Shown: positions 1 through 8,984 of the stretch, piece by piece | Position numbering within the stretch: the first letter of the stretch is position 1 | Layout: each line of letters begins with the position of its first letter | From: Prevotella sp. | GTDB lineage: Bacteria > Bacteroidota > Bacteroidia > Bacteroidales > Bacteroidaceae | Length of the DNA stretch: 64,000 nucleotides | Assembly (NCBI GenBank): GCA_017617615.1 | Contig: JAFZVV010000022.1 | Location: 12,420 to 76,419, forward strand | Direction of reading: 5' to 3' | Translations under genes and position numbers: made by a program | Notes under the pieces: generated by a model | The model's input: the letters and a program-made list of their open reading frames with translations, nothing else | Told to the model about the DNA's origin: nothing | Databases searched by the model: none

Positions 1-1205
1 AACTTGTCGATGTTGAATGATACAAAAGGAATCACACGCTTGCCTGTGCGCAGGTTGAGTAGGTTGTTGCGCAGCGAGAAGTCCAGGAGTTTGCGCTCCC
101 AAATCTGCTGACGGGTGAGTTTGCGCTCCGTTTCATCGTCTACCTGGTATTGGCGCAGTTCGCGCACCTCGTCGGTGACGTTGTTGTGGGCTATGCCTTC
201 CTGGTCGACTTGTTTTTCTGATGTGGGTATCGGACGTACACCGTTAAGGCGGCACGTCTTCACGTCGATGGCGGTTACGAATTCATTGGGCTTGTTGTGT
301 ATCATGTCTTCGGCAGCCGTCACGGCCTGCTCGAACGACACGTTGTCTTGGGTGAGCATCGTGGTCTCCACGAGCACCATCTCGCTGATGCCGTCGGCCA
401 CCGACTTGTTGAGGAAACTCACGTCATCACAGATAATCTGGGGGTAGCGCTTGTCAACCAACCAGCATCCCAGCATCATGTGCCCCTTGGTGAATACCAA
501 GAGCGTGTTCAGGCCTATGCCTTCCAGACACGACGCCATCAGCAAGGCGAGGTCGGCACAGGTTCCCGTCTTTTGGCTCAGTACCTCGTCGGCGAGCCGG
601 ATGCGCTGGCCCGCTTTTTCGAAACTGGGGGGAAGAGTGATATACACGATGCCTTGTTCGCGCAGTGCCTCATATACCGAGGCTACCATCGCGCGCACAC
701 GGTTGTGGTCCTGGGTCTGGTATTCGTCGAGCGACGGCGAGCCGGTGAGGCGCTCCAGATGCTTTGCCGCAGCCAGTTTCACGGCATTGAGCGACGGTGA
801 ATTGGGGATGACGAAGGCAGCGGTGGTCTCTGGCATCTCGTTCAGGCCAGTCCACTCGTTGAAGGCGAGCAAGCGGATGGGGTAGGTGTGGGTGAATGCT
901 TCCTGCCCGCTCACTTCTACCGAGAGGGTGAATTGTGTGGACGTGCTCTCGGTGAGTTCGCGCAATTTTCCGGCATCGGGTGTGATGCTCAGTTGCTCGG
1001 CCGACACGGTGGCACCATGGGGCACGAGGTCGATATGGCTCTCCGAAGGGATGAGCATCTCGCCGTTGATGCGTACGATGATGTCGCGCCAGTCGTCTTC
1101 GCTGTCGTTGGTCAGTTCACAGACGCGGAGGCATTTGTAGCCATTGCTCCATATGGCATAGTTGAGGTTCTTCAGATAGTCGATGCGGATGTTTTGGTCG
1201 GTCAT
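1..1205 (-). CDS. DUF4011-type helicase-like protein, N-terminal part (runs off left edge)
   Basis: Translation from the ATG at 1205-1203 stays open for 401 codons to the window edge, so the 3' part is missing. The first 130 residues have no recognised domain. Residues about 140-260 look like a transglutaminase-type cysteine peptidase fold, with Cys216 in KTGTCADLALLMASCLEG and His242 in TKGHMMLGCW. Residues 369-387 (WERKLLDFSLRNNLLNLR) match the start of DUF4011. In known full-length relatives this is followed by an SF1 Upf1-like helicase, DUF3320 and often a Vsr/MTES_1575-like nuclease; those parts are outside the window and are inferred only. Function is unknown, with a defence or nucleic-acid quality-control role sometimes suspected. 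It lies 62 nt downstream of the radical SAM gene on the same strand and may share its transcript. Confidence 0.8.
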   Translation of the reverse strand, partial: MTDQNIRIDYLKNLNYAIWSNGYKCLRVCELTNDSEDDWRDIIVRINGEMLIPSESHIDLVPHGATVSAEQLSITPDAGKLRELTESTSTQFTLSVEVSGQEAFTHTYPIRLLAFNEWTGLNEMPETTAAFVIPNSPSLNAVKLAAAKHLERLTGSPSLDEYQTQDHNRVRAMVASVYEALREQGIVYITLPPSFEKAGQRIRLADEVLSQKTGTCADLALLMASCLEGIGLNTLLVFTKGHMMLGCWLVDKRYPQIICDDVSFLNKSVADGISEMVLVETTMLTQDNVSFEQAVTAAEDMIHNKPNEFVTAIDVKTCRLNGVRPIPTSEKQVDQEGIAHNNVTDEVRELRQYQVDDETERKLTRQQIWERKLLDFSLRNNLLNLRTGKRVIPFVSFNIDK

Positions 1206-1267
1206 AGTACTTGTAATAGGGGGTGGTTATTGTTGGGGTTAGTGGATTCTCTTTTGTTGGGATGTCC

Positions 1268-2047
1268 TCAGTACGAGGCGCTGCAGGCAATGCCTTCAGC
1301 CAGCACAAGGTCGCGGATGCGGTCCAACTCCGCATGTCTGGCTTTTTCGAGTCCGGTGAGCGGGGTCTCACGGTCGATGGTGTAGATCATCACCTCGCGG
1401 GGAGCGATGTATTTCACTGCGGCGAGCCAGGGAAGCACATAGCGGTCGGTAGTGTTGTCCACACTGCCGTTGTCGGTCATGCCTTTCATGAACATGGTCT
1501 GTATCACTACGTGGCCTTCAAAGCGACGCAAGTCTTCTACTATCGCCTCCACGTCGTAGTGTGGCTGTGTCGGTCGGTCCACACGGCGGATATAGTCGGC
1601 ATCCACGGTGTCGAGTTTCTGGATGTTGTTGTCTATCTTCATCAGCGCCTGCCTTACCGTTTCACGGTGGATGAACGTGGCGTTGCTCAGCACCGATACC
1701 TTGGCAGATGGCGCAAGCTCATCGCGCAGGGCTATGGTGTCGTCGATGATACCGGAAAAATCGGGATGGGCGGTGGGCTCTCCGTTGCCGGCAAAAGTCA
1801 GCACGTCGGGATGCTCACCCCGCGAAGCCATTGATATCAGGGTTTCCCGCAGCCTTGTCTTCACTTGTTCACGTGTAGGACGTCCTTGTTTCGGTCGGTG
1901 GCTGCCGTTGAGGCCACACTCGCAGTAGATGCAGTCGAACGTGCATATCTTGCCGTCGCCGGGCATCAGGTTGATGCCAAGCGATATGCCAAGCCGGCGG
2001 CTATGCACCGGACCGAAGATGGGCGAGGGATAGATGATTGTGCTCAT
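1268..2047 (-). CDS. Radical SAM protein (COG0731-like)
   Basis: 259 residues. The 4Fe-4S/SAM motif CxxxCxxC is at Cys35, Cys39 and Cys42 (CTFDCIYC), followed by a partial TIM barrel with the SAM-binding stretch TFAGNGEPTAHPDF near residue 85. The N-terminus (IFGPVHSRRLGISLGINLMP) is typical of the COG0731 group of Fe-S oxidoreductases, whose substrate is unknown. There is no C-terminal SPASM or other accessory domain. A near-consensus promoter lies at 2104-2133, and the DUF4011-type gene follows 62 nt downstream. Family call is firm; the reaction cannot be predicted. Confidence 0.85.
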   Translation of the reverse strand: MSTIIYPSPIFGPVHSRRLGISLGINLMPGDGKICTFDCIYCECGLNGSHRPKQGRPTREQVKTRLRETLISMASRGEHPDVLTFAGNGEPTAHPDFSGIIDDTIALRDELAPSAKVSVLSNATFIHRETVRQALMKIDNNIQKLDTVDADYIRRVDRPTQPHYDVEAIVEDLRRFEGHVVIQTMFMKGMTDNGSVDNTTDRYVLPWLAAVKYIAPREVMIYTIDRETPLTGLEKARHAELDRIRDLVLAEGIACSASY

Positions 2048-2103
2048 TGTCGTTTCTTTCTTCTTGTTCTTCCGAACCGTAGCCTGTTTTCGCCACTTAG
2101 TGG

Positions 2104-2133
2104 CAAAGATAGTGAAAAAGCCCGTTACTGCAA
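2104..2133 (-). promoter_or_regulatory. Promoter of radical SAM gene
   Basis: On the minus strand TTG (2133-2131), a 19-bp spacer and TATCTTTG (2111-2104) match the Bacteroidetes housekeeping promoter. It predicts a leader of about 50 nt. Confidence 0.65.
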
Positions 2134-2183
2134 TAAAAAAAAGAAAGATTTCAGATTACACCGCGTTAATTGTCGTTAAAGAG

Positions 2184-2214
2184 TTGTAATGCCACTGAAA
2201 ATTTAGTATATTTG
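2184..2214 (+). promoter_or_regulatory. Promoter of the ftsX-folK cluster
   Basis: TTG at 2184-2186, a 20-bp spacer and TATATTTG at 2207-2214, followed by CACC. No other promoter match was seen up to folK, so the six close-packed genes may form one transcript. Confidence 0.65.
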
Positions 2215-2326
2215 CACCTAATTTTGTGCAAGGGTAGGATAGGGCGCTTCCAGCTTGTCAGGAGAGATGGCAGAAGCACAGCCTGCCCTAAATAATAATG
2301 TAGATTGCAATTTACATTTCAGGAAA

Positions 2327-3205
2327 ATGGGAAAGAATAAGAACAAGACCCGCAATCGCCAAGGATTGCAGGTGTTTACTTTGTGCATTAGCACGGCCAT
2401 GGTGTTGATACTCTTGGGCATGGTGGTACTCTCGGTGTTCACTGCCCGGAACTTGTCGGCGTATGTCAAGCAAAACCTCACGGTGACCATGCTGCTCGGC
2501 GAGGATGTCACCGACCCGGAGGCACAACAACTCTGCGACAAGCTCATCACAAAATCCTACATCAATAAGCTGGAGTATATCAGCAAGGAACAGGTGCTCG
2601 AAGAACAGAAAGAGGTGCTTGGGACCGACCCGTCTGAGTTTACGGGAGCCAACCCCTTCAGTTCGCAAATCGAGTTCCAGCTCAATGCCGATTATGCCAC
2701 CAACGACTCTCTGAAATGGATTTCGGACGAGCTGACGAAAATCCCGTCAGTCACGGAGATAAGGTATCCGGAAGACCTTGTGGAGAGCGTGAACAGGACA
2801 TTGAAGAAAATCAGCATCGTGTTGCTCATCCTTGCCGCACTGTTGCTCATCGTTTCCTTCGTGCTCATCAACAACACTGTGAAACTGGGTATCTATGCCC
2901 GCCGTTTCAATATCCACACCATGAAACTCGTGGGTGCCTCATGGGGCTTCATTCGCAGGCCATTCATCAAACAGGCCATTGTCCTGGGTATTGTGGCTGC
3001 CCTCATCGCGCTCGTCGTCCTTGGTGTCGGCTTGTATTTCCTCTTCCAGTTCGACCCCGAGGTGAAGGAGGTGCTCACCTGGCAGGTAGTGGCGATCACC
3101 GGCATTGCCGTGCTCCTCGCCGGCATCCTTATCACCACCTTCTGCTCATGGCTTTCGGTGAACAGTTTCCTCAAGATGAAGGCAGGCGAACTATACAAGA
3201 TTTAG
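2327..3205 (+). CDS. ftsX: Cell division protein FtsX
   Basis: 292 residues from the ATG at 2327 (GKNKNKTRNRQGLQVFT). FtsX is the permease-like partner of the ATPase FtsE and activates peptidoglycan hydrolases at the septum. A first membrane segment lies near residues 20-42. The periplasmic domain (about 45-165) follows, then three membrane segments near 170-195, 220-250 and 260-285, the usual four-helix FtsX topology. An in-frame ATG at 2255 would add 24 polar residues. I prefer 2327 because the basic MGKNKNK start is normal for this family in Bacteroidetes, but 2255 is not excluded. ftsE is not adjacent, which is usual in this phylum. Confidence 0.9.
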   Translation: MGKNKNKTRNRQGLQVFTLCISTAMVLILLGMVVLSVFTARNLSAYVKQNLTVTMLLGEDVTDPEAQQLCDKLITKSYINKLEYISKEQVLEEQKEVLGTDPSEFTGANPFSSQIEFQLNADYATNDSLKWISDELTKIPSVTEIRYPEDLVESVNRTLKKISIVLLILAALLLIVSFVLINNTVKLGIYARRFNIHTMKLVGASWGFIRRPFIKQAIVLGIVAALIALVVLGVGLYFLFQFDPEVKEVLTWQVVAITGIAVLLAGILITTFCSWLSVNSFLKMKAGELYKI

Positions 3206-3226
3206 TAACAACTCACTTTTTTCATT

Positions 3227-3499
3227 ATGAAGGACAAGAGAAACTTGGCTTTCGGACGGATGAATTTCATCCTCCTCACCATTGGGATGGTTGTGGTCAT
3301 CCTGGGATTCCTGCTCATGAGTGGGGCAGGGTCAAACGAAAGCACTTTCAACCCCGACATCTTCAGTGCCATGCGTATCAAGGTGGCACCTGTGGTCTGC
3401 TTCATCGGATTCGTATCCATGGTCTTTGGGGTGATGTACCGTGCAAAAGATAAAGAGAACGAGATTGCCGAAAACAACAAGAAGGAGGTCGTGAAATGA
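3227..3499 (+). CDS. DUF3098 family membrane protein
   Basis: 90 residues with two transmembrane helices (about 13-30 and 52-70) and a charged tail. The N-terminus [20 protein letters not shown] is typical of DUF3098. It lies between ftsX and uppP, an order conserved in Bacteroidetes, which suggests an envelope role; the function is unknown. Its last codons overlap the uppP start by 4 nt (ATGA), pointing to translational coupling. Confidence 0.85.
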   Translation: MKDKRNLAFGRMNFILLTIGMVVVILGFLLMSGAGSNESTFNPDIFSAMRIKVAPVVCFIGFVSMVFGVMYRAKDKENEIAENNKKEVVK

Positions 3500-4299
3500 A
3501 CGACTGGCAGGCATTGCTCCTTGGGCTCTTGCAAGGACTGACTGAATATCTCCCCGTCTCCAGCAGTGGACATCTCACCATTTGTTCCTCGTTGTTTGGT
3601 ATCGACGGTGAGGAGAACCTCACTTTCACCGTTGCCGTGCATGTGGCAACAGTGCTTTCCACACTCGTTATCTTATGGAAAGAGGTGGCATGGCTGTTTA
3701 AGGGGCTGGCCAAGATGCAATGGAATGATGAAGCCCGTTATGCCGTCAATATCCTCATCTCGATGATTCCCGTGGGTATTGTGGGTGTGTTTTTCAAGGA
3801 TTATGTGGAAGAAATTTTCGGTTCGGGACTGGCCATTGTGGGAGCCATGCTGTTGGTTACCGCCATGTTGCTGGCTTTCTCCTATTATGCTAAGCCTCGA
3901 CAGAAGAAGAATATATCGATGAAGGACGCTTTCATCATCGGATTGGCACAAGCCGCTGCCGTCATGCCGGGACTGTCACGGTCGGGTTCTACCATTGCCA
4001 CCGGATTGCTCCTGGGCAACAAGAAAGAGTCGCTGGCACAGTTCTCCTTCCTCATGGTCATCCCACCCATCCTCGGCGAGGCTCTCCTCGACGTCATGAA
4101 GGCCATTAAGGGTGGGGCAGAGGCTGCTGTGGGCGACATCTCTCTGTCGGCTTTGGCTATAGGATTTGCTGCGGCATTCATCGCAGGGTGCTTCGCATGC
4201 AAATGGATGATTGATATCGTGAAACGTGGCAAACTGATCTATTTCGCCATCTATTGCGCGATAGTGGGCGTGGCCACGCTCATCTGGTCGTTCTTCTAA
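3496..4299 (+). CDS. uppP: Undecaprenyl-diphosphate phosphatase UppP (BacA)
   Basis: 267 residues, a normal length for the family. It removes one phosphate from undecaprenyl pyrophosphate at the membrane, recycling the lipid carrier for peptidoglycan and other glycans. Signature motifs are PVSSSGHL near residue 21 and [13 protein letters not shown] near residue 158, in a protein of about eight membrane helices. The start overlaps the DUF3098 stop by 4 nt and truB starts 4 nt after its stop. Confidence 0.95.
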   Translation: MNDWQALLLGLLQGLTEYLPVSSSGHLTICSSLFGIDGEENLTFTVAVHVATVLSTLVILWKEVAWLFKGLAKMQWNDEARYAVNILISMIPVGIVGVFFKDYVEEIFGSGLAIVGAMLLVTAMLLAFSYYAKPRQKKNISMKDAFIIGLAQAAAVMPGLSRSGSTIATGLLLGNKKESLAQFSFLMVIPPILGEALLDVMKAIKGGAEAAVGDISLSALAIGFAAAFIAGCFACKWMIDIVKRGKLIYFAIYCAIVGVATLIWSFF

Positions 4300-4303
4300 A
4301 CCT

Positions 4304-5002
4304 ATGGATTTCAACGAAGGTGTGGTCATCGCCATCGACAAGCCCTACCGCATGTCGAGTTTCGGGGCTTTGGCACATGTCAGATACCTCATCTCACGGC
4401 GATTGGGTGTGAAGCGGGTGAAAATCGGCCACGCCGGCACGCTCGACCCGTTGGCTACCGGAGTATTGCTCCTCTGCACGGGAAGGGCCACCAAGCAAAT
4501 CGCCCAGCTGCAGGCCGATACCAAGGAATATGTGGCTACACTGCAGTTAGGTGCCACCACCGCCAGCTACGACAGGGAACATACGGTAAACTTCACGTAC
4601 CCTACACGACATATCACACGCCAGAAGGTGGAACAGGTCCTGCAGCGTTTCGTGGGCGATATCATGCAGGTACCACCGGAGTTCTCGGCATGCAAGGTAG
4701 ATGGGAAAAGGGCCTATTCGCTCATGCGCAAGGGGAAAGAGGTAGAACTGAAAGCCAAGCCCCTCCATATCGACGAGATACAACTGCTCGACTTCTCGCC
4801 CGAAGACATGACGCTCACCATCAGGGTGGTCTGCGGGAAAGGCACATATATCAGGGCGTTGGCAAGGGATATCGGAAAGGAACTGCATAGCGGAGCGTTC
4901 CTCACCGCGCTGCGACGGACAAGGGTAGGACAATACCATGTAGACGAGGCAGTCAATATGGACGACTTCCCCCAGTGGCTCGACAATGCACTCAATCAAT
5001 GA
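4304..5002 (+). CDS. truB: tRNA pseudouridine(55) synthase TruB
   Basis: 232 residues. It isomerises U55 to pseudouridine in the T loop of tRNAs. The catalytic segment GHAGTLDPLATGVLLLCTG (about residues 45-65) carries the nucleophilic Asp. KGTYIRALARDIG near residue 187 is a second family motif. The C-terminal PUA extension of the long E. coli form is absent, as in other Bacteroidetes. It follows uppP by 4 nt. Confidence 0.95.
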   Translation: MDFNEGVVIAIDKPYRMSSFGALAHVRYLISRRLGVKRVKIGHAGTLDPLATGVLLLCTGRATKQIAQLQADTKEYVATLQLGATTASYDREHTVNFTYPTRHITRQKVEQVLQRFVGDIMQVPPEFSACKVDGKRAYSLMRKGKEVELKAKPLHIDEIQLLDFSPEDMTLTIRVVCGKGTYIRALARDIGKELHSGAFLTALRRTRVGQYHVDEAVNMDDFPQWLDNALNQ

Positions 5003-5034
5003 AAAGTTTATTCCAATTTAAGGAGTTTCTATAA

Positions 5035-6219
5035 ATGAAATTATCACAATTCAAGTTCAAGCTTCCTGAAGAGCAAATAGCGCTCTATCCTTCATTCCAT
5101 CGCGATGAGTGCAGGATGATGGTGCTACACCGTAAGTCCAATCGCATCGATATGTTTCGTACCGATGAGGAGGGAAATCCTTTGAAAAACGAAGACGGCT
5201 CACCAGTATACATCGAGTTCCGCAATCTCATCGACTATTTCGACGAGGGTGATGCCTTTGTCTTCAACGACACGAAGGTGTTCCCTGCACGACTCTATGG
5301 GACGAAGGAGAAGACAGACGCGAAGATAGAGGTGTTCCTGCTCAGGGAACTCAACGAGAGTCTACGCCTGTGGGACGTGCTCGTAGAGCCGGCAAGGAAA
5401 ATCCGCATCGGAAACAAACTCTTCTTCGATGATAGTGGCACAATGGTGGCCGAGGTCATCGACAATACCACAAGCCGTGGACGTACGCTCAGGTTCCTCT
5501 ACGACTGTCCTCACGACAAGTTCAAGCGCGAACTCTATGCCTTGGGGTCGGCACCGCTGCCCCATTATATCATCGACCACGAGAAGGAAGAAGAGGTGGC
5601 CGATGAGAACGACCCGTCGAAAGTGAAGACGGTGCGCGTGAAAGACCGTCCGGTGTTGCCCGAAGACATGGAAAACTTCCAGTGCATCTATGCCAAGAAC
5701 GAGGGTGCCGTCACTGCGCCGGCATCAGGACTGCACTTCAGCCGTGAGCTGATGAAGCGTATGGAAATCAAGGGCATCGACTTTGCCTTCGTGACGCTCC
5801 ACTGCGCTTTGGGATGCTTCCATAACATCGAGGTGGAAGACCTCACCAAGCACAAGATGGATTCCGAGCAGATGTTCATCGAGAAAGAGGCGTGCGAGGT
5901 GGTCAACCGTGCCAAGTACAACGGGAAACGCATCTGTGCGGTGGGCACGACAGTGGCTAAGGCCACCGAGACTGCTGTGGGCACCGACGGACAACTCAAG
6001 GAGTATGAGGGATGGACAAACAAGTTCATCTTCCCGCCCTATGATTTCGTGCTGGCCAACTCGATGGTCTGCAACTTCTACCACCCGCTCTCCACGCTCC
6101 TCATGTCGGCATGCGCATTCGGAGGATACGACCTGGTCATGGAGGCTTACCAGAAAGCCATAGACAATGGTTATCGCTTCGGATGCTTCGGCGATGCCAT
6201 GCTTATCCTCGATGACTGA
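5035..6219 (+). CDS. queA: S-adenosylmethionine:tRNA ribosyltransferase-isomerase QueA
   Basis: 394 residues. It transfers and isomerises the ribosyl group of SAM onto 7-aminomethyl-7-deazaguanine in tRNA to form epoxyqueuosine. Conserved stretches include [17 protein letters not shown] at the start, [30 protein letters not shown] and [17 protein letters not shown]. At 394 residues it is longer than the roughly 350-residue norm. The extra length lies in two loops, about residues 43-60 and 180-205 (acidic, [14 protein letters not shown]). An AAGGAG-like sequence precedes the ATG. folK overlaps its end by 8 nt. Confidence 0.95.
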   Translation: MKLSQFKFKLPEEQIALYPSFHRDECRMMVLHRKSNRIDMFRTDEEGNPLKNEDGSPVYIEFRNLIDYFDEGDAFVFNDTKVFPARLYGTKEKTDAKIEVFLLRELNESLRLWDVLVEPARKIRIGNKLFFDDSGTMVAEVIDNTTSRGRTLRFLYDCPHDKFKRELYALGSAPLPHYIIDHEKEEEVADENDPSKVKTVRVKDRPVLPEDMENFQCIYAKNEGAVTAPASGLHFSRELMKRMEIKGIDFAFVTLHCALGCFHNIEVEDLTKHKMDSEQMFIEKEACEVVNRAKYNGKRICAVGTTVAKATETAVGTDGQLKEYEGWTNKFIFPPYDFVLANSMVCNFYHPLSTLLMSACAFGGYDLVMEAYQKAIDNGYRFGCFGDAMLILDD

Positions 6220-6670
6220 GACACATGTGACATACCTGGGCCTGGGCACGAATATTGGCGACAAGGAGGCCAATATCCGTATTGCCCTGGAAAAGATACA
6301 AGAGTCGGTTGGCGACATCGTGCGCCAATCGACTCTCTATGTTTCCGAACCATGGGGATTCGAGTCCGAAAACCTCTTCGTCAACACCGTGGCTTGCGTG
6401 CACACGGCCCTTTCGCCGCGGCAGTTGCTCAGCGCCACACAGCGCATCGAGAAGCAGATGGGACGGAAACGCAAGTCGCGCAACGGCGTCTATCACGACC
6501 GTGTCATCGACATCGACATCCTCCTCTACGACGACCTCCACATCTCCTTGCCCGACCTCGTCATCCCGCATCCGCTCATGCGACAGCGCGACTTCGTCAT
6601 GATACCGCTCCGCGAGATTCTGGAACCCTCAGATTGTTCCGATTGCTCAGCACCTTCCGACCGACAATAA
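6212..6670 (+). CDS. folK: 2-amino-4-hydroxy-6-hydroxymethyldihydropteridine diphosphokinase FolK
   Basis: 152 residues from the ATG at 6212, which overlaps the end of queA by 8 nt. The frame is open upstream to 6167, but the protein start [21 protein letters not shown] is the normal family N-terminus. It transfers pyrophosphate from ATP to the pterin in folate synthesis. Motifs: [22 protein letters not shown] with metal-binding Asp residues, and [15 protein letters not shown]. It is convergent with rpsO. Confidence 0.93.
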   Translation: MTETHVTYLGLGTNIGDKEANIRIALEKIQESVGDIVRQSTLYVSEPWGFESENLFVNTVACVHTALSPRQLLSATQRIEKQMGRKRKSRNGVYHDRVIDIDILLYDDLHISLPDLVIPHPLMRQRDFVMIPLREILEPSDCSDCSAPSDRQ

Positions 6671-6701
6671 AAAATCCCCACAAGGCATTGCCTTGAGGGG
6701 A
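6668..6701 (-). terminator. rpsO terminator
   Basis: Stem CCCC-a-CAAGGC / GCCTTG-a-GGGG with a 3-nt loop (6676-6700). On the minus strand it is followed by a T run (plus-strand A run 6669-6674), so it fits Rho-independent termination of rpsO. It may also slow transcription arriving from folK. Confidence 0.75.
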
Positions 6702-6725
6702 CCAAGATCTTTTGCGCTGCTGAGA

Positions 6726-6995
6726 TTATCTGCGCAGACCAAGTGCCTTGATGATGGCACGATAGCGCTCGATGTCGCGGTCGTACAGATAGTTCAGAAG
6801 AGCACGGCGTTTTCCTACCAACTGGGTCAGTGACCGTGCGGTAGTATAATCTTTACGGTTCTTTTTCAAGTGTTCCGTCAAATGGGATATACGGTAGGAG
6901 AACAATGCTATCTGGGCTTCTGGTGAGCCAGTATCAGAGTTGGACTTTCCGTATTTTCCAAAGATCTCTTCTTTTTTTGCCTTGTCTAAATACAT
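6726..6995 (-). CDS. rpsO: 30S ribosomal protein S15
   Basis: 89 residues, exactly the family length. It binds 16S rRNA and nucleates the 30S platform. Family motifs are [24 protein letters not shown] and [28 protein letters not shown]. It stands alone, with its own terminator and a tRNA gene 57 nt upstream on the same strand. Confidence 0.97.
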   Translation of the reverse strand: MYLDKAKKEEIFGKYGKSNSDTGSPEAQIALFSYRISHLTEHLKKNRKDYTTARSLTQLVGKRRALLNYLYDRDIERYRAIIKALGLRR

Positions 6996-7052
6996 CTTGT
7001 TGTTGTTGATAAAATAGTGAATAAAAATAAATGATGGACGTTTCCATGTCCG

Positions 7053-7126
7053 TGATTCCGTTGGGGCTCGAACCCAAGACCTACTGCTTAGAAGGCAGTT
7101 GCTCTATCCAGCTGAGCTACGGAACC
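7053..7126 (-). tRNA. tRNA-Arg (anticodon TCT)
   Basis: 74 nt on the minus strand. The acceptor stem pairs GGTTCCG (7126-7120) with CGGAATC (7060-7054), followed by discriminator A at 7053. The D arm contains AGCTCAGCTGGATAGAGC. The anticodon arm ACTGC-CTTCTAA-GCAGT gives anticodon TCT, and the T arm contains GGTTCGAGCC. The CCA end is not encoded. Confidence 0.93.
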
Positions 7127-7232
7127 TCCAAATCGGCTGCAAAATTACTTCTTTTTTGGTTGATAACCAAATAATTTCCAGAATATTTCTTTTTGCTGAA
7201 AAGAGAATGTACCAAAATGAGGCTTTTCCCGT

Positions 7233-7302
7233 CTCAAACCTCAAACCTCAAACCTCAAATCTCAAACCTCAAATCTCAAACCTCAAATCTCAAATCTCAA
7301 AC
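7233..7302. repeat. 7-bp tandem repeat, 10 copies
   Basis: Ten uninterrupted 7-bp units, CTCAAAC or CTCAAAT, directly abut the TAG stop codon of the TPR protein gene (7303-7305). The two unit types differ by one transition. It lies between tRNA-Arg and the TPR gene and has no coding role that I can see. Confidence 0.9.
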
Positions 7303-8964
7303 CTACTTATATTTGTCTATCAGCGTCTGGGCCTGTTCATTGCCCAGCTCTTTCGCTTTTTCGAGTGCGGCGATGCCCTCTTTCTTCTTGCCCAGTTGCA
7401 CGAGGGCGAGTCCTTGCAGCAGGTGCCCATCGCTGTAGTCCGGGGCGAGGGCCACACACTGGGTGGCGGTTTTCAGCGCTTCCTCTTTCTGGTTTACCCT
7501 GATGAGCAGCGAGGCTTTCTCTGCCAGGTAGAGCGGCTCTTGAGGGGCAAGGCGGCAAGCCTGGTCGATGTCGTTGAGGGCCTGTTGGAATTGTCGTGCC
7601 TTCACCTCGCATTGCTCGCGCAAATAGTAGAAATTGTCGTTCAGCCTGCCCACCATCAGCGTGTCATACTGGTTGTAGTCGGCCACCGCGCACCGGTATT
7701 CGCCTTTCTGCTCCAGCAGTCCTGCGCGGGCGATGAGGTAGGGACCAGCCTCGAAAGGGTAGGGCTTGGAGAATAGGTTCAGGGCGCTGTCCAGCAGCAC
7801 CAGGCGTTCCTCCACCGGTGCCTCGAGCATCGTCTTGCACTGGGCTGCCTCATAAAACAGTTCCGGGTTCCTGATTTCACTGCGTGTCAGTTCGATGAAC
7901 ATGTCGTGGGCCTGCTGATACTCCTTCTTTGTATAGAGAATCTGTGCCTCCAGATGTCGGTAGAGGGGCTGGGGATTGGTGGAATAAGCCTGATGCACTT
8001 CGTCGAGAGCCTTGTCGAGACTCCAGTCAGCATAGGGCATGTTGGCCTGGTACACCTCTTTCTGGTAGATGAGACGAGCGTAGGAGAAGTGGGCTTCGTC
8101 TTTCGCCTGGGCATTCTTGATGGCTGTTTCCATGTCGCTGCTGGCAGCGGCGAAGTCACCTTGGTTGCTTCTCAACTGTGCCCGGGTGGTGTATCCTTCT
8201 GTCAGGTCGGGGTATTTCTCAATGAAAAGGTCGATGGTCTTTGCGTATTTCAGGGAGTCATTACCCTGGCCGGCGAGCACCAGGGCAATCACAGCCTGGT
8301 CCTTGTTATCGGGGATGGCGATGGGGATGCTCGTGCGGCGGAAGGTAGGGTCGCTGGCTGTCAGGCCCTCGCTGTGCATGTCGGCCACATAGTTGGCGCT
8401 CGTGCAATGCAGGTCGGTGCTGTATTTCGACGACTGCAGGATGCCCAGTAGTTGTCCGTTGGTGTTCACCACGGCGCAACTCAGGGTATTCTCGGGGATG
8501 TCCATGGCGAAGATATAGTAAGCGTATTTCTCCATGAAATGCTCCACCTTAGATATCGTGCTCTCCCTGACCTCTGCCTTCTTCACGCCATAGCCCACCA
8601 GGTAGATAGGGGCTCCTGTGGCACTGGCTGTGGTGGCCACGGGTGCACCCGTGGTCTTCCCATTGACACGGAATTTCACCACGTCGTAGATTTCGCTCGC
8701 GCCGATGATGCTCTCTACTTCCATCCGTTTGCCATTGGCGTCAACCACCACGGCGGTGGCGGCACCGTCGAACGACGACCAGTCGCTCATCGCCGTGCCG
8801 TTGTTGTCGAGGAACACGCCATGGCTCGAAGAGAGGATAGACCCGTCGGCCTTGAACGTGGTCAGCGTAAATACCGATTTGGCTACATTCTTCACTGCAG
8901 AGGGCTGGGCGTAGGTATGTGCCACGCCCATCAGAAGACACAAGATAGTAAATAATCTTTTCAT
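7303..8964 (-). CDS. Secreted TPR protein with decayed trypsin-like N-terminal domain
   Basis: 553 residues. A signal peptide (about 1-19, ending TYAQ) is followed by a trypsin-like/HtrA-type fold (about 22-205). SSSHGVFLDNNGTAMSDW corresponds to the beta strand and catalytic-His region, and ENTLSCAVVNTNGQLLGIL to the Ser region. The usual TNxH and GxSGSP motifs are not intact, so proteolysis is doubtful. From about residue 235 the protein consists of tetratricopeptide repeats (for example NPELFYEAAQCKTML and PLYLAEKASLLIRVNQKEEAL), predicting a periplasmic scaffold. recN lies 20 nt upstream on the same strand. Confidence 0.75.
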   Translation of the reverse strand: MKRLFTILCLLMGVAHTYAQPSAVKNVAKSVFTLTTFKADGSILSSSHGVFLDNNGTAMSDWSSFDGAATAVVVDANGKRMEVESIIGASEIYDVVKFRVNGKTTGAPVATTASATGAPIYLVGYGVKKAEVRESTISKVEHFMEKYAYYIFAMDIPENTLSCAVVNTNGQLLGILQSSKYSTDLHCTSANYVADMHSEGLTASDPTFRRTSIPIAIPDNKDQAVIALVLAGQGNDSLKYAKTIDLFIEKYPDLTEGYTTRAQLRSNQGDFAAASSDMETAIKNAQAKDEAHFSYARLIYQKEVYQANMPYADWSLDKALDEVHQAYSTNPQPLYRHLEAQILYTKKEYQQAHDMFIELTRSEIRNPELFYEAAQCKTMLEAPVEERLVLLDSALNLFSKPYPFEAGPYLIARAGLLEQKGEYRCAVADYNQYDTLMVGRLNDNFYYLREQCEVKARQFQQALNDIDQACRLAPQEPLYLAEKASLLIRVNQKEEALKTATQCVALAPDYSDGHLLQGLALVQLGKKKEGIAALEKAKELGNEQAQTLIDKYK

Positions 8965-8984
8965 TCCGGATATGCTTGTTTTTT

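Noticed and set aside
7099..7776. 225-codon plus-strand frame
   Set aside because: It crosses tRNA-Arg, the 7-bp repeat and the TPR gene in antisense.
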